Below the pieces are notes generated by a model. It ran no database searches and was not told the DNA's origin. It worked only from the letters and a program-made list of their open reading frames with translations. A stretch of 64,000 nt of DNA from Thioalkalivibrio sp. ALJ3. Lineage in GTDB: Bacteria; Pseudomonadota; Gammaproteobacteria; Ectothiorhodospirales; Ectothiorhodospiraceae. This document shows, one piece after another, positions 45,840 through 55,011 of the stretch (positions within the stretch are counted from its first letter, which is position 1; each line of letters starts with the position of its first letter). Location: contig NZ_KB897906.1 of NCBI RefSeq assembly GCF_000377205.1, positions 340,272 through 404,271 of the forward strand, in the 5' to 3' direction. A program made the translations under genes and the position numbers.

Positions 45840-46730
45840 CTACATTGGGCCCGCCCAGACGATCAGCACGATCCCCAGCAGCGCAAACACAAAGCCCGTC
45901 AACTGCACGCGTGACATGCGCTCGGCCTGAAACAGGCGGGCCATCAGTGCGGTCGGCGCGGGTGATAGTGCCCCGGCCACTGCAATAATCGACAACAGCC
46001 CCATGCGCACGGCCACCACGAAGGCCAGTGTAGCGGCGGCCTGAAACAGCCCCGCCAGCGCCAGCAGAACAAAGGTGGAGCGGCTCATACCGCGTTCGGG
46101 CCGCAGGACCAGCATGACCAGGGCCAGCGTAAAGGCCCCGACCGCCGAGGTCGCAACCACGGGCCACAAAGGCGACCCGGTCTGGGCCTGATCGAGAAAC
46201 ACGAACACCAGTCCGAAACAGACCCCCGCGATCACGGCGTTGAGCAGACCCTTGACCGGATGCGCACCCCGGGCCAGCGCCAGCAGACCACGCACCGGTT
46301 GATCCAGACGCCGCGGGCTGGCCTTGCGCGCCCCACCCGAGATCATGCCAATCGCGACCACAATCGCGGCAATCCCGACCAGGGCCAGCACCCCGGGCCG
46401 CTCGCCGAGCGCCAGCCCGACTCCCAACGGGACCAGCGCGGAGATCACACCGGTAATCGCCGCCACCAGGCCCATGGAGCCCTCTGCCAGCCCGCGGTAG
46501 TAGGCGAGGAGGCCGAGCGCCAGCGCCAGTCCGGAGGCACCGCCCCAGAACAGTGCCTGAGGGCCCGGAAAGCCGGCAAGCGGAACGGCAATGAGCAGCA
46601 GTACGCCGGTGGCCAGGAGCTGCGAGTAACAGGCCACGACCAGCGCCGGAATACGGCGCGAGGCCAGACCACCAAGAAAATCGCCCGCGCCAAACCCAAG
46701 CGCCGTCAGAAGCCCGAGAAAAAACGCCAT
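45840..46730 (-). CDS. EamA/DMT-family transporter
   Basis: 296 aa. Ten hydrophobic helices in two homologous halves (GLVAAITGVISALVPLGVGL and GLLSIIAVAGALSPAPTALM), standard for drug/metabolite exporters. Substrate unknown. Confidence 0.85.
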   Translation of the reverse strand: MAFFLGLLTALGFGAGDFLGGLASRRIPALVVACYSQLLATGVLLLIAVPLAGFPGPQALFWGGASGLALALGLLAYYRGLAEGSMGLVAAITGVISALVPLGVGLALGERPGVLALVGIAAIVVAIGMISGGARKASPRRLDQPVRGLLALARGAHPVKGLLNAVIAGVCFGLVFVFLDQAQTGSPLWPVVATSAVGAFTLALVMLVLRPERGMSRSTFVLLALAGLFQAAATLAFVVAVRMGLLSIIAVAGALSPAPTALMARLFQAERMSRVQLTGFVFALLGIVLIVWAGPM

Positions 46731-46775
46731 CAGCGATACCGCCGTCGCGAACGCGGGGTTCGCTGGCGGCGGGCC

Positions 46776-47291
46776 TTATTCACCTGCCTTTTCGAGCAGC
46801 TCCTTCAGACGGCCTTCGTTCGCCGCGGTGTGGATGCCGGTGACGGTGCCCTCGCCGTCGAGCAGGATGACGGTGACCTCTTCCGGAGTATGCGGCATAA
46901 AGCCCGCGTCCTCTTCCGAGCGAGTAATCGCGGTGGGGTACTCGCGTGCCTGCATGCGAGGCAGGACGACGTTTTCCATCACATGCGGCGGCATCTGATG
47001 AATATCGGCGATATAGATCACCCCGATTTCATTGCGTTGTTCTTCTGTCATTTCACCCAGAACGGCATTGGCGATATCCGCCGGGGCCATCTCCACCGTC
47101 TTGAGGATGACGCGCGCCGCGCCCGGGATCTGTAGCGGGTTCCCGTGTTGATCGTTCAGTGTGCGCTCGGGGAAGGTCTCGCCCTCGACGACGTCATCGG
47201 CCGAGGCCTCGACGCCACCCTCGCAGCCCGCCAGCAGCAGGGTCGAGGTGGCAAACAGGGCGGCAAGCAAAAGTGCGGGCAATCGTGTCAT
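46776..47291 (-). CDS. Thioredoxin-fold lipoprotein lacking CxxC (YtfJ-like)
   Basis: 171 aa. Lipobox LLLAGC. FPERTLNDQHGNPLQIPG and VTVILLDGEGTVTGIHTAANE are thioredoxin-fold elements like YtfJ/peroxiredoxin relatives, but no active cysteine pair exists after the lipid cysteine. Role unknown. GGAG-type site precedes 47291; the upstream frame to 47450 is not needed. Confidence 0.65.
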   Translation of the reverse strand: MTRLPALLLAALFATSTLLLAGCEGGVEASADDVVEGETFPERTLNDQHGNPLQIPGAARVILKTVEMAPADIANAVLGEMTEEQRNEIGVIYIADIHQMPPHVMENVVLPRMQAREYPTAITRSEEDAGFMPHTPEEVTVILLDGEGTVTGIHTAANEGRLKELLEKAGE

Positions 47292-47394
47292 GGGGATTCC
47301 TCCAGGGCTGTGAATCAATGCGCGCCGCGAACAACCGGACGTACGCGGCAAACGCCGCCGATGGTAACGCATCCATTGCGCCAGTAGACTGCAG

Positions 47395-47691
47395 GGGAAA
47401 CACTGGTCCATGTACACGCTCGCGCTCGAGTCGCTTTTGCGTGCGAACAAGGCGCGGCGACTGCCGTGCAGTCATTCTGCACAAAGGAGCCGCAACGCCG
47501 TGCGCGCGCCCGTTTTTGATGACAACGGGCGGCCGAGCCCCTGCATTGAATGGTTTGTGGGGTTGGTACCCCAGGTTCCCCGATCCTGCGTTGCGCCGCT
47601 TGCGGGTAGAACCACTACCCGCTGCGCGACACGCCTTGTCTCGGAAAACCTGGGGTACCAACGCGAGCGTGTACATGGACCAGTGTTTCCC
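47395..47691. mobile_element. MITE-like element with 30-bp terminal inverted repeats
   Basis: A 30-bp perfect inverted repeat (outer end GGGAAACACTGGTCCATG) at 47395-47424 and 47662-47691 encloses 237 bp with no gene. Nested inside are a 16-bp inverted pair (GTTGGTACCCCAGGTT at 47562-47577 / 47647-47662) and a hairpin GCGGGTAG-AACCA-CTACCCGC (47602-47622). The segment 47590-47640 is a second copy of the repeat at 39427-39478. It sits just upstream of the arabinose-lipid operon. Confidence 0.65.
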
Positions 47692-47716
47692 TACGCGAAT
47701 TTCCAAGGGCCCGCCG

Positions 47717-48592
47717 ATGGTTCAGCCACTGATCAAACTGCTGCGGCCGCACCAGTACATCAAGAACGGGTTTGTCCTGCTGGGCGTCGTGTTCGCCCAC
47801 GAGTGGGAACCGGCGATGCTGCTGGCCGCCGGGGTCGCCTTTGTCGCGTTTTGTGCAATGGCGAGTGCCGTTTATGTACTGAACGACATCGTCGACGTCG
47901 AGGCCGACCGCCAGCATCCGGTCAAGCGCCACCGGCCCATTGCCAGCGGGGCCATTCCGGCCAGTACCGCCTGGGCGATCTTTGCAACGCTGGTGGTGGT
48001 CGCGCTCGTACTGGCGGCGTTGGTCAGCACCGGCGTGACCGCACTCGTGCTTGCCTACCTGGTGCTGAACGTCGCCTACTCCTGGTGGCTGAAGCATGTC
48101 GTCATCCTGGATGTGTTCAGCATCTCGGCGGGCTTCATGCTGCGCATCCTGGCCGGCACGCTCGGCCTCGGGATCGAACCCTCGCAGTGGCTGCTGCTGT
48201 GCGGCCTGATGCTCACGCTGTTTCTTGGCTTCGCCAAGCGCCGTGCGGAACTGGCGGATACCGCGATCGAGCGGTCCCCCGAGCGCGAGGGCCCGCGCCG
48301 TGTACTCAATGACTACAGCGTGGGCCTGGTGGACCAGTTCATCGCGATCAGCGCAGCCTGCACGGTCCTGGCGTACGGGCTTTATACGGTCAGTGCACAG
48401 ACGATCGACCTGCACGGCACCGACGGGCTGATCTACACCCTGCCGCTCGTAATCTACGGCATCTTCCGCTACCTGTTCCTGCTGCACGCCCGAGGCGGGG
48501 GCAACGACACCTCGCGCGACCTGGTCACCGACCCGCACCTGCTCGCGACGGTCGCTGTCTGGCTGGGCGTCACCATCGTCGTACTCGCATGA
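47717..48592 (+). CDS. UbiA-family decaprenyl-phosphate phosphoribosyltransferase
   Basis: 291 aa. Membrane prenyltransferase with the first Asp motif NDIVDVEADRQHP and about nine helices. The opening LIKLLRPHQYIKNGFVLLG and later SWWLKHVVILDVFSISAGF are typical of DPPR synthases (mycobacterial Rv3806c) rather than quinone UbiA. It would attach phosphoribose from PRPP to a polyprenyl phosphate. The DprE1/DprE2 genes downstream support this. Next gene overlaps by 4 nt. Confidence 0.85.
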   Translation: MVQPLIKLLRPHQYIKNGFVLLGVVFAHEWEPAMLLAAGVAFVAFCAMASAVYVLNDIVDVEADRQHPVKRHRPIASGAIPASTAWAIFATLVVVALVLAALVSTGVTALVLAYLVLNVAYSWWLKHVVILDVFSISAGFMLRILAGTLGLGIEPSQWLLLCGLMLTLFLGFAKRRAELADTAIERSPEREGPRRVLNDYSVGLVDQFIAISAACTVLAYGLYTVSAQTIDLHGTDGLIYTLPLVIYGIFRYLFLLHARGGGNDTSRDLVTDPHLLATVAVWLGVTIVVLA

Positions 48593-49560
48593 GCGCAGTG
48601 CTGCTGTCCGGCTGGCGCATGCGGGCCGTGATGCTCTCCGTAATCGCGGCGGTCGTGCTGTATCTCGGAGTTGCGCTGTGGGCGGGGGCCACCGAGGTCT
48701 GGCATGCCCTCACCCTCGTGGGGATCGGCGGCCTGCTGCTGGCACTGTCGCTCTCATTGGTGAACTATTCGCTGCGTTTCACGCGCTGGCAGCTCTACCT
48801 GCGCCGCCTGGGTCACCACGTGCCCCTGCGCGGGAGCGCGCACATCTACCTGGCGGGGTTCGCCCTGACCACCACCCCCGGAAAGACGGGCGAGGCGCTG
48901 CGCGGGGTGCTCCTGAAGCGACGCCATGTTCCCTATCCCGACAGCTTCGCGGCCTTTGTCAGCGAGCGTCTGTCGGATCTGATCGCGGTCGTGCTGCTGT
49001 CGATGCTGGGCTTCACCCTGGTGGTCAAGGGTGGCTGGCTGATCCTCGCCGGGGCCAGCGCGGTGGCGCTCGCGCTGGTCATCCTGTCGTGGCGCCGACC
49101 ACTTGCGCGGCTGCAGGCGTGGACGGACCGACCCGGCCAGCGTCTGTGGCGGACCATTCATCACCTGGCGACCGTCCTCCTGCAGGCCCGCCGCTGCCAT
49201 CGTCCGGCCCTGCTGGCCGGGACGACCCTGCTGAGCGTGGTCGCCTGGAGCGCAGAGGCGCTCGCCTTCTGGTGGATCCTCAACGCGATGGGCTTCGAGG
49301 CCAGCTTTGCCTTCGCCGCATTCGTGTTCGCGCTGGCGATGCTGGCCGGCGCGCTGAGCTTCCTGCCCGGCGGGCTCGGCGGGACCGAGGCCGTGATGGT
49401 CGGCCTGTTGCTGCTGCACGACATGCCCGCAGCCGATGCGGTTGCCGCGACCATGCTGATCCGCTTCACGACCCTGTGGTTTGCGGTCATCCTGGGCCTG
49501 ATTGCACTGGGCACCAACCCCGAGGCCCGCGGCCGCGAACAACCGGAGGCTACGGCATGA
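48589..49560 (+). CDS. Flippase-like membrane protein (UPF0104/YbhN, LPG-synthase TM family)
   Basis: 323 aa, about eight transmembrane helices. Family marks: LRFTRWQLYLRRLGHHV, LTTTPGKTGEALRGVLLKRR, FLPGGLGGTEAVMVGLLL. Members are proposed lipid-linked sugar flippases; in this operon it may move polyprenyl-phosphoryl-pentose across the inner membrane (inference). ATGA overlaps at both ends. Confidence 0.75.
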   Translation: MSAVLLSGWRMRAVMLSVIAAVVLYLGVALWAGATEVWHALTLVGIGGLLLALSLSLVNYSLRFTRWQLYLRRLGHHVPLRGSAHIYLAGFALTTTPGKTGEALRGVLLKRRHVPYPDSFAAFVSERLSDLIAVVLLSMLGFTLVVKGGWLILAGASAVALALVILSWRRPLARLQAWTDRPGQRLWRTIHHLATVLLQARRCHRPALLAGTTLLSVVAWSAEALAFWWILNAMGFEASFAFAAFVFALAMLAGALSFLPGGLGGTEAVMVGLLLLHDMPAADAVAATMLIRFTTLWFAVILGLIALGTNPEARGREQPEATA

Positions 49561-50855
49561 CCACGAGCTGGAACCGCATCCCGCGTGTCGCGCACGCCGC
49601 CGAGGTCTCCCTGACCCGGCGCGGCCAGCCCCTGCCCGAGGCTGCGCACCCGCTGCTGGCCCACGCCCTCGGCCGTAGCTACGGCGACGTCTGCCTGAAT
49701 CCCGGCGGGACCCTGCTGCATACCCGAGACCTCGACCGCTTCATCACCTTCGACACGGACACCGGCCGCATTACCGCCGAGGCCGGTCTGACCCTCGACG
49801 ACTTGCTGCGCTTCGCGGTCACGCGCGGCTGGTTCGTGCCGGTGGTACCCGGCACACGCTTTGTCACACTCGGAGGCGCCGTGGCCAACGACGTGCACGG
49901 CAAAAATCACCACCATGCCGGCAGCTTTGGCGAGCATGTCCGCGCCCTGACCCTGCGCCGCTCCAACGGCGAATGCCTCGAAGTGACCCCCGACGGCACT
50001 CCAGACTGGTTCGCCGCGACCGTCGGCGGGCTCGGGCTGACCGGCCTGATCGAGACGGTCACGCTGCAACTCATTCCCGTGCGCACCCCCTGGATGCGCG
50101 CCTGGTCGCAGCGCTTCGACAGCCTGGACGAGTTCTGGGAACTGGACGCCCGGGCCGAGCGCGAATGGCCCTACACCGTCGCCTGGATCGACTGCCTGAA
50201 CCCGGGCCCGCGCGGCGAGGTCGGGCGCGGCATCTACAGCGGGGCACGCCATGCGACCACCGCACCGGCACGCAGCCGATACCGGGAGCCCCGCCGCGCC
50301 ATCCCGCTGGACCCGCCAGTGTCACTGGTCAACCGCGTGACCCTGCGGCTGTTCAACCAGCTCTATTTCCGCCAGTCCGTACACCCGACCGCCCGCGCCG
50401 TCCATCACCTGCCCTGGCTCTTCCCGCTGGACGCGATCCGCCACTGGAACCGCATCTACGGGTACAAGGGCTTTTACCAGTACCAGTGCGTACTGCCTCC
50501 GCATGCGCAGAAGGACGGCATGCAGGCGCTGCTCGATACCGTGGCCGCCAGCGGCCAGGGTTCGTTCCTCGCCGTGCTCAAGCGCTTCGGGGATCGCGCG
50601 GGACCGGGGATGCTGTCATTCCCCCGACCCGGCGCGACCCTGGCGCTGGATTTCCCCGATCGCGGCAACGACACCGAGCACCTGTTCCGGCGCCTGGACC
50701 GCATCGTGCAGGAAGCCGGCGGCGCGCTGTATCCGGCCAAGGATGCGCGCATGTCACCCGAGCTGTTCCGCAGCGGCTTTCCCCGCTGGGAGGAGTTCGC
50801 TAGCTTTGTCGACCCCGAATTCTCCTCCGGCTTCTGGCGCAGGGTAACCAAATGA
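49557..50855 (+). CDS. dprE1: Decaprenylphosphoryl-beta-D-ribose 2'-oxidase
   Basis: 432 aa FAD enzyme (VAO fold). GRSYGD (39-44) and GGAVANDVHGKNHHHAGSFG (106-125) match mycobacterial DprE1 closely. C-terminal YPAKDARMSPELF carries the conserved Lys. Oxidises the ribose 2'-OH as step one of epimerisation to arabinose. At the position of the M. tuberculosis benzothiazinone target Cys387 this protein has Ala363 (TLALDFP). Coupled by ATGA overlaps to its neighbours. Confidence 0.9.
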   Translation: MTTSWNRIPRVAHAAEVSLTRRGQPLPEAAHPLLAHALGRSYGDVCLNPGGTLLHTRDLDRFITFDTDTGRITAEAGLTLDDLLRFAVTRGWFVPVVPGTRFVTLGGAVANDVHGKNHHHAGSFGEHVRALTLRRSNGECLEVTPDGTPDWFAATVGGLGLTGLIETVTLQLIPVRTPWMRAWSQRFDSLDEFWELDARAEREWPYTVAWIDCLNPGPRGEVGRGIYSGARHATTAPARSRYREPRRAIPLDPPVSLVNRVTLRLFNQLYFRQSVHPTARAVHHLPWLFPLDAIRHWNRIYGYKGFYQYQCVLPPHAQKDGMQALLDTVAASGQGSFLAVLKRFGDRAGPGMLSFPRPGATLALDFPDRGNDTEHLFRRLDRIVQEAGGALYPAKDARMSPELFRSGFPRWEEFASFVDPEFSSGFWRRVTK

Positions 50856-51616
50856 ACCGTTTGCAATCCGTCGTGATCCTCGGCGCCACCTCGGCAATCG
50901 CCACCGCCGTCGCGCGCGAACTCGCCGAGCACGGCGCCCGACTGTTCCTGGTCGCGCGCGACGGCGAGCGGCTGGAGCCCCTGCTGCAGGATCTGCGCGT
51001 ACGCGGCGACGATGCCTCCGCCATGCGCATCCTCGGCACGACGGCCGACCTGGCGGACGTCGACGCCCATGCGGACGTATGGGCACAGGCCCAGGAGGCG
51101 CTGGGAGACAACATCGATGCGGTGCTGCTGGCCTGGGGCGCGCTGCCGGATCAGGAGGCCTGCAACGTGTCGGTCGCGACCACGCTGGAGGCGATCCACG
51201 TGAACGGTACCAGCGCCATCGCCTTCCTGGCCCATATAGCGCCCGACTTCGAACAGCGCGGCCGTGGCGTGATCGCCGCCATCGGGTCGGTCGCCGGCGA
51301 CCGCGGGCGCCAGAGCAACTACGTCTACGGCACTGCCAAGGGCATGCTGGCCACCTATCTCCAGGGGCTGCGCAACCGGCTGTTCTTCAGCGGCGTGGAT
51401 GTGGTCACGATCAAGCCGGGTTTCGTGCGCACCCCGATGACCGAGGGCTTCAACCGCGCCGGCGCGCTGTGGGCGGAGCCCGAGACGGTCGCGCGCGGGA
51501 TCGTCAAGGCCATGCGCCGCGGCCGCGATGTCGCCTACCTGCCCTGGATCTGGTGGGGCATCATGACCGTGATCCGCCTGATCCCCGAGTACCTGTTCAA
51601 ACGCCTGAAGCTGTAA
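50852..51616 (+). CDS. dprE2: Decaprenylphosphoryl-2-keto-ribose reductase (SDR)
   Basis: 254 aa short-chain dehydrogenase. Cofactor motif VVILGATSAIATA and catalytic Ser-Tyr-Lys in IGSVAGDRGRQSNYVYGTAK. The C-terminal IWWGIMTVIRLIPEYLFKRL is a membrane-association tail seen in DprE2. Completes the epimerisation begun by DprE1, giving decaprenylphosphoryl-D-arabinose. Confidence 0.9.
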   Translation: MNRLQSVVILGATSAIATAVARELAEHGARLFLVARDGERLEPLLQDLRVRGDDASAMRILGTTADLADVDAHADVWAQAQEALGDNIDAVLLAWGALPDQEACNVSVATTLEAIHVNGTSAIAFLAHIAPDFEQRGRGVIAAIGSVAGDRGRQSNYVYGTAKGMLATYLQGLRNRLFFSGVDVVTIKPGFVRTPMTEGFNRAGALWAEPETVARGIVKAMRRGRDVAYLPWIWWGIMTVIRLIPEYLFKRLKL

Positions 51617-52269
51617 TGACGGCTCCGCAACGCATCGTGCTGTTCGACTTCGACGGGACCCTGACCCGACGCGACACCCTGTTCCCGTTCCTGCGCTTCA
51701 CGCTGGGTACGCCGCGCTTTCTCGCGTCCCTGCCCGGGTGCCTGCCGACACTGGCGGGCTTCGCGCGCGGGCGCATCGCCAACCAGGTCGCCAAGGAGGC
51801 CGTGCTCCAGCGGACGATCGGCGGCGCATCCCTGGACGATCTGCAGGCCCGGGGCCGTGCCTTCGCCGATCGCGGGCTGGACCGCTTGCTGCGACCCGTC
51901 GGCATGGAACGCCTCAACCATCACCAGGCGGCCGGCGACACCTGCGTGCTGGTCTCGGCCTCGCTGGATCTGTGGCTGCGCCCCTGGGCCGAGCGCCATG
52001 GCCTGGCCGACGTGATCTGCTCGCGCCTGGCGGTCGACGATCACGGCCGCGTCAGCGGGCACCTCGACGGCACCAACTGCCAGGGCGCGGCCAAACCCGC
52101 CGCGATCGCCAGCTGGCTGGGGCGCTTCGACCCGGATACCCCTGTGGATCTCTACGCCGCCTACGGCGACACCGCGGGGGACGAGCCGATGCTACAGATG
52201 GTCACCACGGGTTATCGGCTGCGTGGCGGCCGGTTCGAGCCGGTCCAGACGGGCACGTCGTCGGCATGA
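51616..52269 (+). CDS. HAD-IB family phosphatase
   Basis: 217 aa. Motif I VLFDFDGTLTRRDTL, motif II LVSASLDLWL, motif III Lys in GAAKPAAI, motif IV YGDTAGDEPML. Phosphoserine-phosphatase-like fold. In this operon it may remove the 5-phosphate of decaprenylphosphoryl-5-phosphoribose, the step done by a different family in mycobacteria (inference). Start shares one base with the dprE2 stop (TAATG). Confidence 0.82.
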   Translation: MTAPQRIVLFDFDGTLTRRDTLFPFLRFTLGTPRFLASLPGCLPTLAGFARGRIANQVAKEAVLQRTIGGASLDDLQARGRAFADRGLDRLLRPVGMERLNHHQAAGDTCVLVSASLDLWLRPWAERHGLADVICSRLAVDDHGRVSGHLDGTNCQGAAKPAAIASWLGRFDPDTPVDLYAAYGDTAGDEPMLQMVTTGYRLRGGRFEPVQTGTSSA

Positions 52270-53777
52270 GTGCAGATCGGCTGCCTCCCGGCGCGCCCTG
52301 GCTCGCGCGCCACTACGGTGCGGTGCTGCTGACCGCCCTGGCTGCGAAGATCCTGATCGCCTGGACCCTGCCGATCACGGGCGACGAGGCCTACTTCCTG
52401 ATCTGGGGGCAGAACCCCGATCTCGGCTACTACGACCACCCCCCGATGGTGGGCTGGTGGCTGACCGTGGTGCTGGCAATCTCGGACCACCCGCTCGCGA
52501 TCCGGGCGCTGGGGATCGCCGTATCCATGGCCCCCGCCCTGCTGATCCTTGCGCTGTGGCATCGCCAGGACCCGGTTCGGGCGCGGCTGGTCTCGCTGAT
52601 CGCCCTGTTCGTGCCGCTGCTGTTCATCGCGGTACTGACCGCCACGGACACCCCGCTGCTCCTGTTCGGCCTGCTGGCCACCGGTCTGACCTGGCAAGCG
52701 CTGCGCACCGGGCGTCCCGGCTGGTTCCTGCTGGCCGGATTCGCTCTGGGCCTGGCCTTCCTGTCGAAGTACTTCGCGGTGCTGCTCGGGATTGCGCTAG
52801 GGCTGCATATCCTGCTGTTCGCGCCGCGCCACTGGCGCGGACTGCTGCTGATCATCCTCGGCGTCGTGCCGGCGGTGGCCCTGAACCTGTACTGGAACTG
52901 GGACAACTGCTGGTACAACGTGATGTTCAACATCGTGAACCGGCATGGCGGCGACGGGATCGATTCCGCCAACGTGCTCGCCTACGCGGCGATGCTGGTC
53001 TATGTGTTCACCCCCTGGCTGCTGTGGTTCATCGCCCGCGAGTTCCGCGCGCTGGGGCCCGGCATCCGCGAACATCACTTCGGGGTCTTCCTGAGCGCCG
53101 GGCTGATCCCGCTCGCGGTGTTCGCCCTGCTGGCGCCGTTCAAGAGCATCGGCCTGCACTGGTTGGCGGTGTTCGTGCCCTTCCTGCTGCTGCCCGCCCT
53201 GTTCCTGAGCACCCGCTCGCTGAACATCAGCGCCTGGCTCTCGGCCATCCTGGCCGGCGTGCACGCGGCCGTACTCTTGACCATCGCACTGATGCCCGTG
53301 GAATGGCTCGAGGGCCACGACCGCTACGGCGATGCGGTCTACTACCTCGCCCCGGAATCCGTGGCCGAGGCCGTGAACGAATATGACCCGGACTGGCACG
53401 TGTTCACGCGCAGCTATTCACGCTCCGCGGTCCTCGCCTACTACGCGGGACGCGAGGTCGGGGTATTCGGCTCCGGCTCGCACTATGGCCGCCAGGATGA
53501 CCTGCTGACCGACTTCCGCGCCCTCGACGGCGAGAATCTGCTGTACGTCGCGACCCGCGGCAAGGTCGACCGGGGCGATCTGGAACCCTTCTTCGACGAG
53601 GTCGTGATCCGCCGCCAGTCCATCCGCGGGATCGACTGGGAGATCGCCGAGGGTCGGGGCTTTCGGTATGAGGCCTACCACGAACAGGTGCTGCAGGAGA
53701 TCCTGGACGACTACTACACCATCCCCACCTGGCTGCCCGAAGGCCGCTGCGACTTCACCGATCGATATAGCCGGTGA
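52266..53777 (+). CDS. GT-C glycosyltransferase (ArnT/GT39-83-like)
   Basis: 503 aa. First loop GDEAYFLIWGQNPDLGYYDHPPMVGW carries the acidic residue and DHPP motif of GT-C enzymes using polyprenyl-phosphate sugars. About 10-12 helices span to ~residue 345, then a ~150-residue periplasmic domain. It probably transfers the operon's lipid-linked pentose onto an envelope acceptor (LPS, glycan or pilin; not determinable). Confidence 0.85.
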   Translation: MSADRLPPGAPWLARHYGAVLLTALAAKILIAWTLPITGDEAYFLIWGQNPDLGYYDHPPMVGWWLTVVLAISDHPLAIRALGIAVSMAPALLILALWHRQDPVRARLVSLIALFVPLLFIAVLTATDTPLLLFGLLATGLTWQALRTGRPGWFLLAGFALGLAFLSKYFAVLLGIALGLHILLFAPRHWRGLLLIILGVVPAVALNLYWNWDNCWYNVMFNIVNRHGGDGIDSANVLAYAAMLVYVFTPWLLWFIAREFRALGPGIREHHFGVFLSAGLIPLAVFALLAPFKSIGLHWLAVFVPFLLLPALFLSTRSLNISAWLSAILAGVHAAVLLTIALMPVEWLEGHDRYGDAVYYLAPESVAEAVNEYDPDWHVFTRSYSRSAVLAYYAGREVGVFGSGSHYGRQDDLLTDFRALDGENLLYVATRGKVDRGDLEPFFDEVVIRRQSIRGIDWEIAEGRGFRYEAYHEQVLQEILDDYYTIPTWLPEGRCDFTDRYSR

Positions 53778-53891
53778 CCCACCGAACGCCTGTTCGGTAT
53801 TACGGTCACACAGGCACGCCGATGCGCTTGAACCCGCCGCCATGCGCGTTCAAGCTGACGCGTTTGCCAATGCAATGACGGAGATCCTTAC

Positions 53892-54422
53892 ATGAAGCCT
53901 TACCTGGCATTCGCTGGTGCGCTGCTACTGGCCATCCCGGGCCTGACCCTGGCCCAGGCCCAGACCGACCCGCAGATGGAAGAGCAGATGCAACAGCAGG
54001 AGCCGGAGACCACGACCTATCAGGACTGGGAGGTCGCCTGTATCGAGACTCAGGGTGGCGAACGCTGCCGCATGCAGCAGACGTTGCAGATCCAGGACGA
54101 GCAGGCGCAGGGCGCCTACCTGCAGGCTTCACTGTTTCGCGATGGTGACAGCTATATCATCGAGATCCTGCTCCCGCTGGGAGTGGACCTGCGCCCCGGT
54201 ATCCTGATGCAGGTCAACGACGATGGCGAGGAGGTCGAGGCCCCGTATATCGCATGTGTGGAACAGGGTTGCGTGGCGGGCCATGAGCTCTCCGACAGCC
54301 AGTTCAACGCGATGCGTGGCGGTCGCGCGCTGACGGTCGGCTTCTGGCCTCTGCATGGCGAACAGCCGCTGGCCTTCGACGTCTCGCTGATGGGCTTCAC
54401 CGACGCCAGCGAGCGCCTCTGA
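53892..54422 (+). CDS. Invasion-associated locus B (IalB) family periplasmic protein
   Basis: 176 aa. Signal peptide ending LTLAQAQ, then YQDWEVACIE and GERCRMQQTLQ, with four cysteines likely paired (C~51/60, C~122/127). PF06776-type; function in free-living bacteria is unclear. GGAG precedes the ATG. Confidence 0.85.
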   Translation: MKPYLAFAGALLLAIPGLTLAQAQTDPQMEEQMQQQEPETTTYQDWEVACIETQGGERCRMQQTLQIQDEQAQGAYLQASLFRDGDSYIIEILLPLGVDLRPGILMQVNDDGEEVEAPYIACVEQGCVAGHELSDSQFNAMRGGRALTVGFWPLHGEQPLAFDVSLMGFTDASERL

Positions 54423-54456
54423 GGCTGCCCTTGGCTGCGCCTCGCGGGCCGGTACA

Positions 54457-55011
54457 ATGACCCGTGTGGCAAAGCACAGGGACGCAACGAGCCGAGGCGG
54501 CCTGAACCGGGCTCGGGCACGCTGGCGGCGGGCAGCCTGGACTGTCCTGGCCGCCGCTGTCCTGTGGTGGATACTGGCCGGTCTCGATTCTCTGCTGGAA
54601 CCACTGGCCCTGCTAGCGGTTGTGCTGGCGGGCGCCGCCAGCCTGGTCCTGCCCACCGGCCGACCCCTCGCCATTCGCCCCCGTGCCATTCCGGGTCTGA
54701 CCGCCTATTTCGTGCGTGCCTCATTCCTCGGCGGCATCGATATTGCCCGCCGTGCGCTGGATCCAAGGCTGCCCATCGCCCCCGATTTCATCGAATATCG
54801 GGCGGACCTGCCGCACGGGCCGCCCCTGACACTGTTCATGGCGGTGCTCAGTCTGCTACCCGGGACGCTCAGCGTGCGCCTTGAGGGTCGCCTGTTGACG
54901 GTGCATGTACTCGATCGTCACAGCGACCCCGAGAGCGCCCTGCGGGACCTGGAGAAACGGATCCACGCCGCATTCGAAGACCCGCGGCAGGAATCGGGGG
55001 GGGACCAGTGA
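54457..55011 (+). CDS. mnhE: Na+/H+ antiporter subunit E
   Basis: 184 aa. MrpE/MnhE pattern: hydrophobic VLAAAVLWWILAGLDSL, then ADLPHGPPLTLFMAVLSLLPGTL and LTVHVLDRHSDPE. First gene of the eight-gene antiporter operon; overlaps mnhF as GTGA. Confidence 0.9.
   Translation: MTRVAKHRDATSRGGLNRARARWRRAAWTVLAAAVLWWILAGLDSLLEPLALLAVVLAGAASLVLPTGRPLAIRPRAIPGLTAYFVRASFLGGIDIARRALDPRLPIAPDFIEYRADLPHGPPLTLFMAVLSLLPGTLSVRLEGRLLTVHVLDRHSDPESALRDLEKRIHAAFEDPRQESGGDQ

Noticed and set aside
47395-47691. Integron attC-type or riboswitch interpretation of the nested hairpins
   Set aside because: No integrase or cassette boundaries, no recognised aptamer core; long terminal inverted repeats and a shared core elsewhere fit a MITE-like repeat better.
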